A stretch of 64,000 bases of DNA from Channa striata. Its lineage: Eukaryota; Chordata; Actinopteri; Anabantiformes; Channidae. The translations under genes and the position numbers were made by a program. A model generated the notes under the pieces. That model worked only from the letters and a program-made list of their open reading frames with translations. It had not been told where the DNA came from and made no database searches. Shown here piece after piece: positions 27,701 to 41,080 of this stretch; position 1 is the first letter of the stretch; each line of letters begins with the position of its first letter. The DNA lies in contig CM065179.1 of assembly GCA_033026295.1 (NCBI GenBank), positions 23,305,275-23,369,274 on the forward strand, written 5' to 3'.

Positions 27701-30700
27701 TGACTGCAGTTTACAAGTTGAACTTTCCCTCAAAATATTGAATTCACCACATATGGAAAGACAAATTTATTTGTGGAGGAACATCTCTGGAAATATGCTG
27801 TTCTCACCTATAATTGCATAACAGATGGTGTGCATCGCTGTGTGTTTTATGTAAATGGGATGACTAATGCTTCCACGATCAGCCTGTAGAAAGAGACTCT
27901 GGGATATTCTGAACCACTTTACGTCCCACTGTTGTACTGCTGAGGATTTTGGACTACACAGCATGTTGAACTGTTAATTTAGATGCCCAGTTCGGCTCAT
28001 TCAGACTAACAAAACACATGACCCACATTCTTGTAGGTCTATAGGCTGCAATCACAACAACAACCTTGAGATAAATCCTTACTTTTTGACAACAGTTCCT
28101 TTGACGTGTGTCTAGCTGAGATGTTGGTTTTGGTCTCCATCTGCTGACCAGATGACAGTACTGCAGACAGCAGCTTGGCCCAGAGACTGATGCTCCTCAC
28201 AGTTCAAGGACTTTAAGACACAACACAACAGAACACACCAGAAAACACAATAATAAGCATTCAATATAGTCAATCTTCAAGAAAGATTGACATTTAAAAA
28301 ATGTGATTGCTTTCTTGTATAGACAAATAAATTGTAACTGTGGCTAACTGAGTTTAAAATTTCATTTATCAAATGTTGTGTTTGTGGAAAATGAGAGTAT
28401 TAGGAAACAAGGAGGAGAAGCATTTAAATGTGAGAAGAGAAATTGATTATTTATAATCAGATAGTTTCTTTGCTTAGGTCCTGTAAAATGTGTTACATAA
28501 ATGTCAAATTTCTCTCCAAATATATAATTCTGAGTTCCCTCAGTTGTCGGCTATAAACTGTTTGGTAATGTTTGGGTTTATAACTTCAAAAAAAAAATGT
28601 AATTTTGCATGTGACCAGCCTGGAGGGAGGATGTGGAGATCGAGAATGGGCACATCACATTCTGTCTGCAGGATCAAGAACAGACTCACAGAAGGCCCAG
28701 GAGGTAAGTCACCTTCACGCAGAGGAACTAGGGGACAAGGCAAGAAAAGGCCTTCTACAAGAATCTATTCTTAAAACAAGAATTAGATCTATCACATATC
28801 AGCCTGTATTTATGTCTGATTAGTTCTGCGTTTTGCCTGCCAAAGACAAGGAGAGGAAGGGAAGGGGAGAAACACAGGAACTTTAGGCTTTATTTCCACT
28901 GATCAAAGCGCAGCACAGTCACGTGAAGAGAATGCAGGGCATGTAACAGCTCTGGGCAGTATATCCTGTCCAGAACTCAGTCCTTTGCAGTGCAAGGTAT
29001 CCTGCAGCCCCTCTTCTGCCTCTGCAGTCCACAGCCGATCACTAAAATACTACTTTGTAAAGTCTACTCGTGAGAATACAACTTTGCAGATTACAGTCAG
29101 TAAAGAAGAAGGCAACACATTAAAGACATACATTAAGTGTGGCCGATAAATTCACATCACTAACAAAATTCAAAGCTGCCACTCGACAACAACACCTTAG
29201 GCTATTATTGCTGTCTGAAGCAATGAAAGGATTGTTTTACTCAGGGATGCGGTTGGTAACTAATGGCTTTAGCGACTGATCAAAGCAAGTGACAGTAACA
29301 ATCTGGCTCTACAAGCAGAAACTAATAAGAGGTATAGCTACTTACTGTTTAATTCACTGAAAAGACTCCTTTAATATACAGGCACTTACTTTCTGGATTA
29401 AAGATGTAGAACATCATCATTTACTGTACTGCCATCTGTAAGTGCACACTGTGCATCTCTGGCCTTCAAAGGGTCATGAGTCACTTTACTGTAAAAGCAA
29501 TGAGGAGTGCAGATATAAATAATCATTACTTTAATTGCTACATTGATAAATGTTTGCTCTTAGTGTTGTACTCTTGCTATATGAATAATGATTAAGCAGG
29601 TCTATTTGTTTTCTGGGATCAGTGAGATATGAAAACAATTACACTAAGCTACACACTTAACATGAGAAAATTATTTACATACAAAATAGTGTGTTTGACT
29701 AGGGGCAAAAATCTGCTTTATATTGGGTACATTTGGGGCTTGTTGCTCATTTCCCCAAATGAATCAACATCGATCAGCTATTCTTCATATTACTGATGCC
29801 CTAACTCTCCTAGTAAACAGTAAGGTACAAGCAAATAATTTATATTACTTTTTTCAGCAAATAATTAACTATTTGAATGTTTTTTCAATGATGTCATGTT
29901 ATATTTTTTAAAAAGTAAGTTGATCCAAGACAAAATGAAATAAAATTTTCATTTGTGTTTGACATGAACAACTCTTTGAAAACACTGTGTTCACATGTAT
30001 AATTTAAGCCAAGTTAAAGCAGCTTTTTCTTTAAAATATCTTCATAAAGCTAATAATAAAACACCCTTAGATTAGTAAGAGATTGAGAACAACAGCGGGG
30101 ACATGAATGAAATGAGCTGTGAAAAATAAATTCAGAGTTGTAGAACGAACGCACCAGATTAGCACAGTCAATTATACTTTGTAGGACAATAAAAACAGGG
30201 GAGATTTTCATGTGGCCTTTGCAGAGAATGAGCTGCTCTAATAAGAGTGGGAGGACTGCTCCACATAATTGTGAAAGGGCTGTGAAAGCAGTCAGAGGAG
30301 GTAGGCTGGTGAGATCTGACAAGGAACTAGGTTCTAGTACATTTAATGTCAATTATATGGATCCAAATAGGTAAAAATCTGTGTCAGCAGGGTTGGATTC
30401 ATACAGCATTGTTCTGTAAGAGAGAGGAGTATTGGGTGCCAATTATAAGACCAGAACTCTGAATAAGGACTAATAGAGGTTTATTAAAGGGAATAGGAAG
30501 AGTTGATGGGCTTAAGATTGCATCCTCTAGGAAGACAGGCGAGAGAGATTAGTAGCAGGCAGGTACTGGTAATGTGTGCACACTAAAATATGGGGTTTAC
30601 TGACGAAAAGGTGAGAGGAGACATTTCTGCAGAGCCAGATGAAGCTGGGTTGGGGAGGTGTAGCCAAGGTGAGGTGCCCAGCTCTGGGGCAGGAGGAGCG

Positions 30701-32706
30701 ATAACAAGTCCAGAGATCCAGAGAATAGTATGCAGACGCAGAGGCTCATCCGGCGACAGAAACAAAGTCCACAAGCCAAAACCGAATCGGTACCAAAGCA
30801 TTTAGTCAGATAAAGAACTGAAGAATCAATGCAGTGCAATCAGACAAACGAGCAACTTAACAGGGAGACAGGGCTGCTAAAATAGAACAGGGCACACACA
30901 GGTGAAAATCTTCATTAGACATTTGTCCTAATGTGGAATTCAAGTGACAAGCACAGACGTTTAGCTGTTTTGAGACATTGACACAGAGAGACATCATTAG
31001 ACAGAAGGTTTAGTTTAGTTAGTCCAAGTACAACCATTCTGGTTTATCTGCGTTTAACACACACATACACACACACACAGATACACGTTTGTCCTTCGAT
31101 ATTTGTAAAGATACTAATTGGCCTACGGGTATTTAAGATGTCCTGCATTACACAAGTTATGCAAGTATGTAACCATGTCAAAGTTGGACCCTGGGAATGG
31201 CCGAACAATGATAGTGACCAAAACAGCAAAGACAAGCCTTCGAACTATTGTTTTTTTTTCCTCATGTACTTCACTGCCATGCTTGAAAAATATAACGCCT
31301 CAGTAATTAGGATTCAGTGCTACATGTAACAGACTCTTACATAACTGTCATACACACCAGTTGTGGTTTGAGGCCTCATTGTGAACAGACATGCATGTGT
31401 TTACAAGCTAAAGCTGTTACCTACCCGGGAAACACACCTTCCGAAGCTAAAGAACGATTGATACAGGGTTACAGGATTTTGTCCAGATATATCTCTGCAT
31501 AGTTTTAATTATTGTCATGTTGGAGATGAACACTAACTGCACTGCGATGGTGACATTATGATGTAATGTTTGTATAACAATGTTGCCTGATGTAAAGTGT
31601 GTGCTAACCACAAACTAAACACAGCAGCATTACAACATAATTGGATCTTAAAGTAAATATGCAGCTGTGAACTATTTTTCTCCTGTGCACCAATTAAACT
31701 TCGCTCAAACAGGAGCAGGCAGCCAACAAAAAATGTCAATTACCTTGGCACAAAGAGGGTTTCCTTTGAAAAGGAAAACAAAGCAGCTGTACAGCAGGAG
31801 CACCCATGTCCTAACTTTAGTGTGTTTTTGAGAAGGTTTGCTGCATTTGCTCAAACCTCGTTCACATGAACGATAATCAAAAGCTAAAGCTTCACTAACA
31901 CAACCACACATTAGGCAAACACAGCAAGCCAATTAATACGTTCTTACTAAGTTGTCCAAGAGCCAGCTCCGCTGTTCCCAGCCTGCTTTCCTACAGCAAA
32001 GATGCCACTTGCCTTATTACAGGTCAGTGGACCATCACAATGACATACATACTGGGGCCTTAAAGCTCTCTGTGTTTCTACCTATTTTTTTTAATATTCT
32101 TTTATTGATTATTGAAGGGGGATGCAAACTTTGCATGATGATTAATATTTTTACACAAACTTTTTAAATATACACTCCTTGACAATTTTTGTTACTTCTG
32201 ATGATGATCTGTACAAGCTAAATGGGCACTAGTATTATGGTAGGGTTAGGGTTAACTTTGCATCTTCTTATATTGAAATGACGTGTGTGGACGCACCACA
32301 CAAGCATGCTATAGTTGCATGTTGCTTTAATATTCTTTTTTGATCACAGACCTGCCCTGTGTTGGCTTATATCATTCCTAATATAATGTCAGCTCACTAA
32401 GAACTTTGTAACCAGTGAGCAATTGTAAATATTCTCTGTTTTGCTTAAGGGCTTGGTGAAGCGAGTCCTATGACTTTCTAATTTTAATAGTGAATACTGA
32501 GAGTTGGCTGTTTCCAGATGGCTTCCAGACATGTGCTGAGGTTGTGGCCTATAAAAAGCCAAATACTGAAATCAGGACAGTTCACTTGAAAACAGAACAG
32601 TGTTTTAATGTGGTACAGCAGCCGATCATTGTGTCTTATCTTCGCTGAGGTTTTTATCTGTTGTATCACAAGTCATTCTGTGTGTGTGCGACTTTAAACG
32701 CTTGAT
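24701..32706. other. Gene-poor intergenic region
   Basis: No reading frame here has a recognisable family match or consistent splice structure. The human order would place MTF2 and TMED5 in this interval, and neither is visible. The stretch 30400-30900 is less AT-rich and repeat-like, with no assignment. Confidence 0.6.
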
Positions 32707-33204
32707 ATGAGTACGTATCACAGTGAGCTGACTCAAAGAGAGCAAGAGTTGCTGAAAATTCGTCGGGACAGTGACACCAAAGCTGCACAACTGGTGAAGA
32801 TGGAGAAGATGCTGGAGCAGACCAAGAACATGTTAGACAAGAAGACAGAGTCTGGTCCAGAGCAGATGGGCTATCAAGAAAACATGGGTCTGTATCACAA
32901 ACAAAATCTAAGTACATATTCTAAAAGATGTTGTATTATTAAAGCCATTGTGGATGGATATAGTTTGTGAATTCTGGTTACTCGTCGCAGTGGCGGACCT
33001 GGAGGAAAAGGTGCGTTCCAGCAGACGTTACAGGAGAAACTCGCTCCACCACACACAGATGCTGGAGAGCCAGATGAAAACAGTGAAAGGCGAGCTCGTG
33101 GGCACACTCGATCACCTTCAGGAGCTGAGGAACGTCTTGCGTCGTTCACAGCAGAAAGCAGAAGAGCGCAAAGCCGCGATGGAGAAGCTGGCAGCGGGGC
33201 TCAG
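32707..33204 (+). pseudogene. ccdc18: ccdc18-like coiled-coil fragment, two exons
   Basis: Two spliceable exons, 32707-32887 and 32991-33204 (103-bp intron, phase 1), encode about 131 residues of highly charged coiled coil: HSELTQREQELLKIRRDSD, KAAQLVKMEKMLEQTKNML, then ADLEEKVRSSRRYRRNSLHH, ESQMKTVKGELVGTLDHLQ and ELRNVLRRSQQKAEERKAA. This resembles an internal portion of CCDC18, a large centrosomal/centriolar-satellite coiled-coil protein (about 1450 aa in human), whose gene neighbours DR1 in human. The exons expected before and after are not found within 8 kb upstream or 7 kb downstream. The first exon has an in-frame TAA 12 bases before its ATG, so it is either a new start or an internal exon with an acceptor near the ATG. 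The frame itself has no stops. A compatible downstream acceptor at 34558 is discussed in the findings. It could be a relic or a short retained gene. Confidence 0.6.
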
Positions 33205-36200
33205 GTGAGCCACTTGCTCTGTCTTTGCTGTGCAGTGAAAAGGTTTTTGACCTTTTCAGTCCTACAACTGAATGTCTGACCTGATGTCCTACATCCTGCC
33301 AACGAAAAACTACGCATGTAACGAGACCATCCCCTAACGTGAGCTAAATGGGAGAAGAGACTTAAAGCTGCTGTGTTGGAACTTGCAGAGAGTCCAAAGA
33401 CAAGATTCTTCTAACATAAAGTTAAAAGTAGCACTTATTTTACCCTTTTTTAATGTCTTTCTATTAATTAATCTTATACTTTGATTGCTTAATGTTGGCA
33501 TGCTGCTTCTTCTGGAAACAATCTGAAGATTATTTTAAATTAGTACTGCGTATGCATCAAAGAAAATAGACAGAACAAATTTTCAAAATATTTCTTTTAA
33601 TATGTGTCATTTCACACCATGTCAGATTTCTCCTTATTGAGGCAGCAATCAGTAATTAAATATGTCCTGTCCTGTTCTTACAAATGCTTGTTAAGGGTTA
33701 GTATCTCTACGAAATCAGCTTTGTATGAACATTCATTTGTAGCCCAGTGGATCACAAGGTTGTTATTGACATGAAGCCACATTTGAATAATTAAACCCTG
33801 CCAATAAATTACATTTTGTGTTTGATTGAGTTATGTTTGTCAAATAATTGGACAGTGTCATGTTGTTAAATACTTATTATATGTTTCTCACATATGAATT
33901 CCATACAATATTACTGTGTAACTCATTTGTAGGACATACTACACAGAGACCAGGTCGGTTTAATGTCTTTGTAGGTAGTACTGCCAGGTAGGACGAAACA
34001 GTTGCACCAGTTATGCACAGTGTGATAATTTGTCAGAACTGCACAATTAAAGATCTCAAGGTATGAGCATGAAATATGTTTAACACACCGAAGCGTTAAA
34101 TCAGAGAAAAATAAAGATACAGAACAGATATGTGCGTTCAGCACTGTGAAGAAGTGTTCATTGTTTTGATTCCTTCTGGAATCAATAGTGTGTTGTCTGT
34201 TTCCTGTGGTGAGTCATCTGAAATCTGTATTTGTGTCTTCCCTGTAGCTGAGATGTGATCACCCCTAATTTACCACAGCTTGTTCCACACAGTGTCACAT
34301 GCTGTCAGACTGTGGGGGGATTTCATTGGCTGACTCTGGCCTAAACATTTAGCTGCATTTATAACACAGTTGCAAATTTATTAGTAATATCAACTGTTAT
34401 GTTGGGTTCTAGTTTGTTCCCTTGTGTGACATGGTTGTTTGTGTATATTTAAATGAAGGACAAAAAGTGAAGCAAAAATAATGTGGAAGTACAAGATTTA
34501 CACAAACACTTATTATACTATATTCATTAGATGATAAACATGATGTTTTTTTTACAGGATTAAGGAAGCCAAACTAACTGCTTGTCATCAAAGAACGGGG
34601 CCTACCTCCCTATTTGGGAGCATTTACACTACAGATGGTCCTGTTGGCTGTAAGAAGGGGCAGGAACAAATTAACTTCATGGGCGGTGAGGTTGGAGAAC
34701 CTGTTTGGATGCTTCCCTGCATGAGATGTTGGAAGATTTGTAAAAGTAGAGGTTAAAATGCAGGGAGAAAAATATCTAGAAATCCAGGGGTAAAACCCTG
34801 ATACAGTCAAGAAAACTGTGATTTGGAAGTTTTATTTTCCAACAGGACAATGACCTCAAGCATACAGCCAAAGCTCCACAGAAATGTTTTCCAGATAACA
34901 AGGCAAATGTTCTGTAGTGACTTGGTCAGACCTCGATTTAATTGTGACTTTGTGGCTGGACTTGGAAAGGGCTGTCGTGTATGTGCAACCTGACACAGCT
35001 TAAGCAGTTTTGCCAACAGGGCAAACGTTGCCATGTGCAGATGTTAAAAACTGGATTAGTCCTGCCTTCATGGGGGTTTTATGATTGCATCTTTATTGAA
35101 ACTGTTTTGGAGATGTATTTTGGAAGGAAAAAATCTACTTAAAAGAACCGGAGTGTTGGCCAGTGTTTGCATTAGATTTATTAAATGTTCAGGCATGTCC
35201 ATCATAGATTGGGAAAGGAACCACAGCCCCTGATGTTTATGCCGTAAAAGCTGACCCACAGTTTTCACCACCTTTCACATTCAGCTGTGTGTAGCAGGTT
35301 AAACAACTTTGTTTCGAGCCCGGCTAAATTAGTAGTTGCTCCTCGACTTCACCTTGAAAACAGGTTAGTCTGCCTGCCAGTAACATTCTTTGTTTCGCGT
35401 TTACCAGGGCTGCCAGCATGTACTGGGGTGCCACATACGTATTAGCCACAGGCATTACAAACTAATCCTCATCCTCTTGCCAAGTTACAGTTGCCATATT
35501 ATTCTGCTGTGGTTTTGCATAAGTTGCATAACTAAGTTCCCACTGTGAGTTTGTGCAAACACTTTTGAAACAGAAGTACAGAAAGAAAAACTTATTGTCT
35601 AAAAGAGCTATAACAAATGCCCTTGTTTTTACAGCCATTCACCAAACCCAAAGGCCCAGAGACAGGCACCGTGACAGTGGTTATCACAGCTGTAGTAGAC
35701 TTCTGAAATACCTTTTAAAGACTGTTAGAGCCTTGCAGACTTGCTCACGTATGCAGCTTCTAACAGCTTTTCCAAGAAGAAGTTTTTTTTTTTATATTTT
35801 GGTTAATTCTTGAAAATTCTGCTGCCCTTGTTGCATTAAATAATTAGTTAAACTGCTGCACATGTAGCAGTTTTCATAAACATCAGTTCCTCTGCTGATA
35901 ACTGTCATCACTATAGGAGATATGTTAGTGTTGAAATGCTGCACAGATGTATATGCAACATAAAGCAAACAGTGCTTTTTTTCTCATGCTCTGACACTTG
36001 TCAACACTGGGAGACAGGACAGTGTTGTATTACAGTGTTGACTCCAGCCATGTCAGACCCTTTATGCAACAAGCAGGACTCAATGGATGTCAGTTTGCAT
36101 CAACGTGCATTTTAATGCTTGCACAGTTTTTCTTAATTTTTAAAGTGTTTTGGTTGCCTAACCATATCAGATTTAATCTACACTTACCTAATCAAATATT

Positions 36201-38243
36201 TTCATTATAATTATCACGCATACATATAGTAAAAAAGTCACAGTATGTTGGCATTGGTTGTTAAAAACAAACAAACAAACTTGAACATAATGCAGGGTTA
36301 AGCAGGCTCAAAAACAATAGATCATTTTCCTTTTTTTGATTAAACCCTTTCCGTCTGGCTTACACACAAACTCCTTTCACAGTTCGTAATTTTTTTTCCA
36401 ACATCACATAACTGTGTCAGCTATGAGGTTTATGAGTGCACATTAGCAGAAAACCACAGTTGATCTCTAACTTGTCATATAATTACACGTGTTTCCATTT
36501 GCTTGGATGATGGTTGATTAATGTCTTTGGGTAAGTCAAAAATACTGTCACAAATCTACTGCGCAACAAAACTAGGCAAATCCCACCCACCTACGTACAG
36601 GACAGCCCCACTCCTGCCCTGCACTTCAGCTGCACTCTTCAGCTCATATACGAAAACCTAACCTCTGCCCATGCAGCATTCTTCTTGTCAGAAATACTTG
36701 TTCCCTCTGCTTGTCTCCTGGATAAATCCTATATATGTTTGAAGAAAGCATTGTTATAAGAGGGTCTATGCGGTAACGCAGATAAGTCAAGGATTTTATT
36801 AGCAGTATTCTCAATATATTAAAAAAGTGGACTTTAGTTATTTGATATCTTCTTCAAAGAAGCCTGAACAAACGTTGGTGCTGAAATTCAAATGGATTTA
36901 TAGTTCAGTGATTGCACAAGCATTTTTCTTTCTGTGACAAAAACTGCCCATCACACTTTTCCCTTTGTGATGATTTAAACTGCTGTTATCATGTATCCAG
37001 ACAGGGCCAACCCTAACCCCAACCTTCCTGGGGCTCTGAGTAAATTATTTTGCTGGTGACCCCCATCCAAAGAAGACGGGCTGCTATTTGTGGTGTCAGT
37101 AAAGACTGCACTATATCCGGTATCATCTAATGCAGTTGGGGGTTGCAACAAATGGCCATTTGTCTTTGTTGCCACCTAATGCTGGTTGTTGTGACGCACC
37201 CAAAAGAGGAATAACAACGAACAATGACTGTGTTCACGTGTTACCAGGTTACTCAGAGAAATCCCTTTTCTCAGGTAATCTACGTATACATGCAGCAGTA
37301 GAGTAACCGGATTTCTCCTCCACCTTGGTCTTATTTTGGAAAAATGGCTCACAGATTTAACTGTGACAGAAAACGCTGTTTTACTATTGTTTTTTGGGCT
37401 GTGTTCATGTTGCTGCAGAGTGACAGTGTATGGGGAAAGATTAAGGAGAGAGAAACTGAATAAGAAAAATCAATGTGGGAAAGTGGCTTATTTGGACTTC
37501 TCTACGAGCCATTTTGTGTTAAATCAAACTGTAGATGGATGTATTAAAGATGAGGTGGCATCTTTCGGTTAATGACTTCTTCTTTCATTCAAGTTTCCCT
37601 AATGCAGTTATATTACCACATGGGGACCTTGTAGTGGGAGCTCAAGCAACTGCTAATCTATCTAAAAGTTACACACAGGCAGATCAGATTCACTGTTAAC
37701 AGCTTGGATTGGGTTGCTTGTATTTCTCTAAATGTTGAAGGTTCCAACCTGTCTTATTAATGAAAATGAATGATGAATTATCAGTAAACACAGCTAGCTC
37801 CTTAAAGATCTTCATGCTTCATGAGGAAATTAAAACACATCTGCCAGCAATCTGACTCATGACTTTATGTATCCCTTGTTCAAGCAGGAAGATGCCCTGA
37901 TATTAGCCAGATATTAGTAAGCTTCACAATAGTTTTACATTAACCACAGGTTATGATAACAGTTATGCAATATGAAGTGCAGGAGGGTTTTAGTCCCACT
38001 CAAGTTAGAACATGTGAATTGTATTCAGCTGCCTCCCGGATAAGATTGTTTGTGCACACTTGTGTACATGTCATGTCATGTGGAGGAATGTACAATAATG
38101 GCACTGTATGCAATTTCCTGGTTTTCTGCATAAATTTGTTACTAGATACCAAAGTCACAAATATGAACAAATAAATATTTCTAAGTTGATGGAACAGAAA
38201 CAGTTGCGATCTTTCATGTCTTGATTAAACACACCCATTGAGT
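33205..38243. other. Non-coding region with Tc1 relic
   Basis: AT-rich sequence without recognised genes. It contains the Tc1-like relic at 34800-35090 and a candidate terminal exon at 34558-34756. An (AAAC)n run lies near 36270. Confidence 0.55.
34800..35090 (+). mobile_element. Decayed Tc1/mariner transposase fragment
   Basis: Broken plus-strand frames show a Tc1-like order: FQQDNDLKHTA-type sequence from ttccaacaggacaatgacct, then a SDLDLIVTLWLDLERAV-type block, then a stretch resembling the C-terminal end. Stops and frameshifts are frequent, so it is inactive. Confidence 0.7.
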
Positions 38244-39404
38244 GATGTTGAAAAAGTAATGGCAACACTGATGTTACTGATGCTTCTGATGTTACTGAAC
38301 ATCAACTGGAGTCAAACATTGGCAAAGCTGGAGTCCAGTCAATGAAATGAAAATGGATATGTGGGTAGAACTACCTTGACTTATAAAACCATTCAAAGAA
38401 AACCATTCACAAGCAACATTAAGTGATGTGAGCCCTGTCTCATGATCTCAGAAGAGTTACGATCAGTTGATTTGCATGCAGCTGGAAAGGGTTAGAGACC
38501 GATCGCCAAGTATTTCGATATTCATCAGTCCACAGGTAGATATACTGTCTATAAATGGAGAGGATTTGGTGTAACTACTCTCCATAGAAGTGGACACCCA
38601 CTGAACACAAAATGTTCAATAAAAAATAAAAAAAGAACCAAAGAGAAACCGCTTAAGATGAGAATGACTCGTTGGAGGTGGGTAACATGTCTGTTCATAA
38701 GTCAGCCATGGACAAAATGTTGAATAGGCGTATTATCCATGGCAGGATGCCACAGCGGTTGCCAGTATTGTCCAAAAACAACATTGTAGCATGGCTAAAG
38801 TCTGCCACTCCTTAACACCACAGGGAAACTGTTCTGTGGACAGATGGCACAAAGGTAGAATTGTTTAGGGAGAATACACAGAAAAAGAGAGTGATGTAAA
38901 AACACATTGTGGAGGGAAAAATTAATTCCCAGGTTTATGAAGGTGTCCTTCAGGATCCTGTCCAGTTTTTTGTCTGCAAGCTGAGGCTTAGCAGAAGCAG
39001 GGTGATGCAGCAGGACCATGACTCTTAACACAACCCCTCAAACCAGTATTGATGCTGTGGAATGAGCTCCAGCCAAAGTCCTATAACCACGGCTGAGCTT
39101 AAACAGTACTGTAATGGTCCGTAATTCGTCCTGAATGTGGCACAGCTCTAATCCACAGCTACAGGAAGCCCTCAAGGTTTTTACTGCTAGAGGTTGGTAG
39201 GAATTTTTCCACCATCTCTTTATATGTTCAGTGGGAGGGTCCAATAAAGACATGAAAAAGAGATAATGCCTGTTTGTGTTTTACCACCTTACAAATACTT
39301 GTTCAAATTTGACTTTGGATGAAGATCAGATCACATTTCATGACCAGTTCTTTTGCATAAAGCAGAAAATTACAAACAGTGGCATAATTTTTTATTGCAA
39401 ATGT
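38244..39404 (+). mobile_element. Decayed Tc1-like transposon
   Basis: The sequence follows a familiar fish Tc1 consensus through most of its length: gagtccagtcaatgaaatga, gcagctggaaagggttagag, tcatcagtccacaggtagat, ctgtctataaatggagagga and ctctccatagaagtggacac. It then has a degraded transposase C-terminus (AELKQYCNGP, FVLNVAQL, ATGSPQGF) and ends in ttggatgaagatcagatcac, tttcatgaccagttc and ttttattgcaaatgta. Stops break every frame. Confidence 0.8.
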
Positions 39405-40140
39405 ATGTCTCACACAGGGCATGTGTCAGTTGTGTGTCCACTAAACAATGAGGAAGAATGTGCTGATGCAGCTTTGGTATTAGGTGTGATGGACCGAGCC
39501 CTGCCTGGAGGCGGCTGCCCGAGGATTTGTGCCTTCTCGTTGTGTTAAGCTGCCACACACGGGAGTCAGTGTAAACACACGCTAAAATAACAACAATGCA
39601 ATTTACAAATCATCTGTGCAACAACAACTGAAGCTGAGCATATACTGTTAGAAATTCCAAGAGATGACCAGCTGTTCCTGTCATTACAAATCCATGCACA
39701 GGAAACAGATGAGTCACAAGTCCCAATTACAGAGGATCCACTTGTGGAAAAAAAACAACATACTAATAAAATGACTATAAACCATCTCTGAGGGAAACTG
39801 CTCAGTGACATTTAATGGGAGCCGTCCTGTAGAAGTCAGCTCCGTAGCGTTTCGCATATATTAGATTTTCAAGAAATAAAAAAACTAAACGATTAGATGT
39901 CAGAACTGAACTGTTTTTCATGTGTGCATTGGTATCAAGGGACTAAAATATAGCGGAGCAGCAGTAACAGTGAAGCAGACGCTGTTCTTCCTTGTCCGGC
40001 TCAGAAGTTGAAATCCTACAGAAAACATCCTTCCCCCGGTTTACAGCCTGCGTTTTCGCCAGAGAAAGTGTCATATCAGGTCGGGGGTTATTTTAAAGCT
40101 GGTAACGTTAACATGAGATGTTTTGTCCGGACGGAGTTGG
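39405..40140. other. Intergenic, no gene seen
   Basis: No coding or repeat feature recognised. It leads into the scinderin-like promoter. Confidence 0.5.
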
Positions 40141-40167
40141 GTGTGTGTGTGTGTGTGTGTGTGTGTG
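40141..40167. repeat. (GT)n microsatellite
   Basis: A 27-base uninterrupted GT run about 100 bases before the probable scinderin-like first exon. Confidence 0.95.
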
Positions 40168-40306
40168 CGGGACACGCCTCGCTGTGAGAACGCGGATGTG
40201 GGCGCAGAGTATTTAGCGCACGGAGAGCGCACGGACTGGGCGGAAACGTGGAAGAGCAGCAGTGTCAGCTTCATCACATCCAGTGTCTGTCTCCCGTCTA
40301 CTCCAG
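40168..40306 (+). promoter_or_regulatory. scinla: scinderin-like promoter and 5' UTR exon
   Basis: A GC-rich segment contains a TATA-like agtatttagcgc (about 40207-40218), and a non-coding first exon seems to end at 40306 (cttactccag-type end, then GTAAAG donor). The first coding exon starts at acceptor 41069, 12 bases before the ATG. The TATA and start site are inferred. Confidence 0.55.
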
Positions 40307-41080
40307 GTAAAGCGAACGTAGAATATGCATATTATAACTAACAATATGCATGCAGCTTGTTTCTCTAAAACCGTTATTGATCGCATTGCCACGTTTAGCG
40401 CAGCTTCCTGTTTTAGTATTTGCGGAAAACTCCCATGAAATGCGCAGATCAAAACTTTCTGCTCAGATAAAGTCTAAGCAAAGCGAATTCATGCTGTGCG
40501 CAGATCTGTAACAGATCTTCACTTGTAGTAGGAAAGAATGTAAGACTAATGGTGTTTGATCTCCTCTGGGTTTGGAGAATTGTGAGGAATTCAAGCGTTA
40601 ACGAATAGAAGAGGATTGGTTATCGTTTGGATTCAGTCACTGGGTGGAAACTTTGCAGAGCAATTATGTGACACACCCTTAAATATCACCTCTGCTGTAG
40701 TTTAGCAGTATTAGAGAAGACACACCCTGCTGCATCACATGATTTTTCACCATTACTCTACATCAACACACCTTTGTGGATGTGGTACCTCTTGCACAAC
40801 ACAAAATGCAGAATTAACTTGTATTCTTGCTTGAGCGAGCTTGACCTTGCCTGTCTTCAAGAGCTTTGGGTGTTTGGTCTCTAAAAAGACGACAACAGTG
40901 AAAGGTGATGTCATTCAATTGCAACTAACTTTCTAAGACCCAAAGAGAATCCCTTAGCAATAAAATAATACATGCTGTATATTTAAATGAAGTATATCAT
41001 TACATTTATGCTTGAAAACCAACATTATGAAACTGCTAGTGACTGCTTACACCTGGATTTCCTCTCAGGCTCTGAGCACT

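Noticed and set aside
40123..40341. Plus-strand frame at the scinderin-like promoter
   Set aside because: It is largely a translation of the (GT)n run and the 5' UTR.
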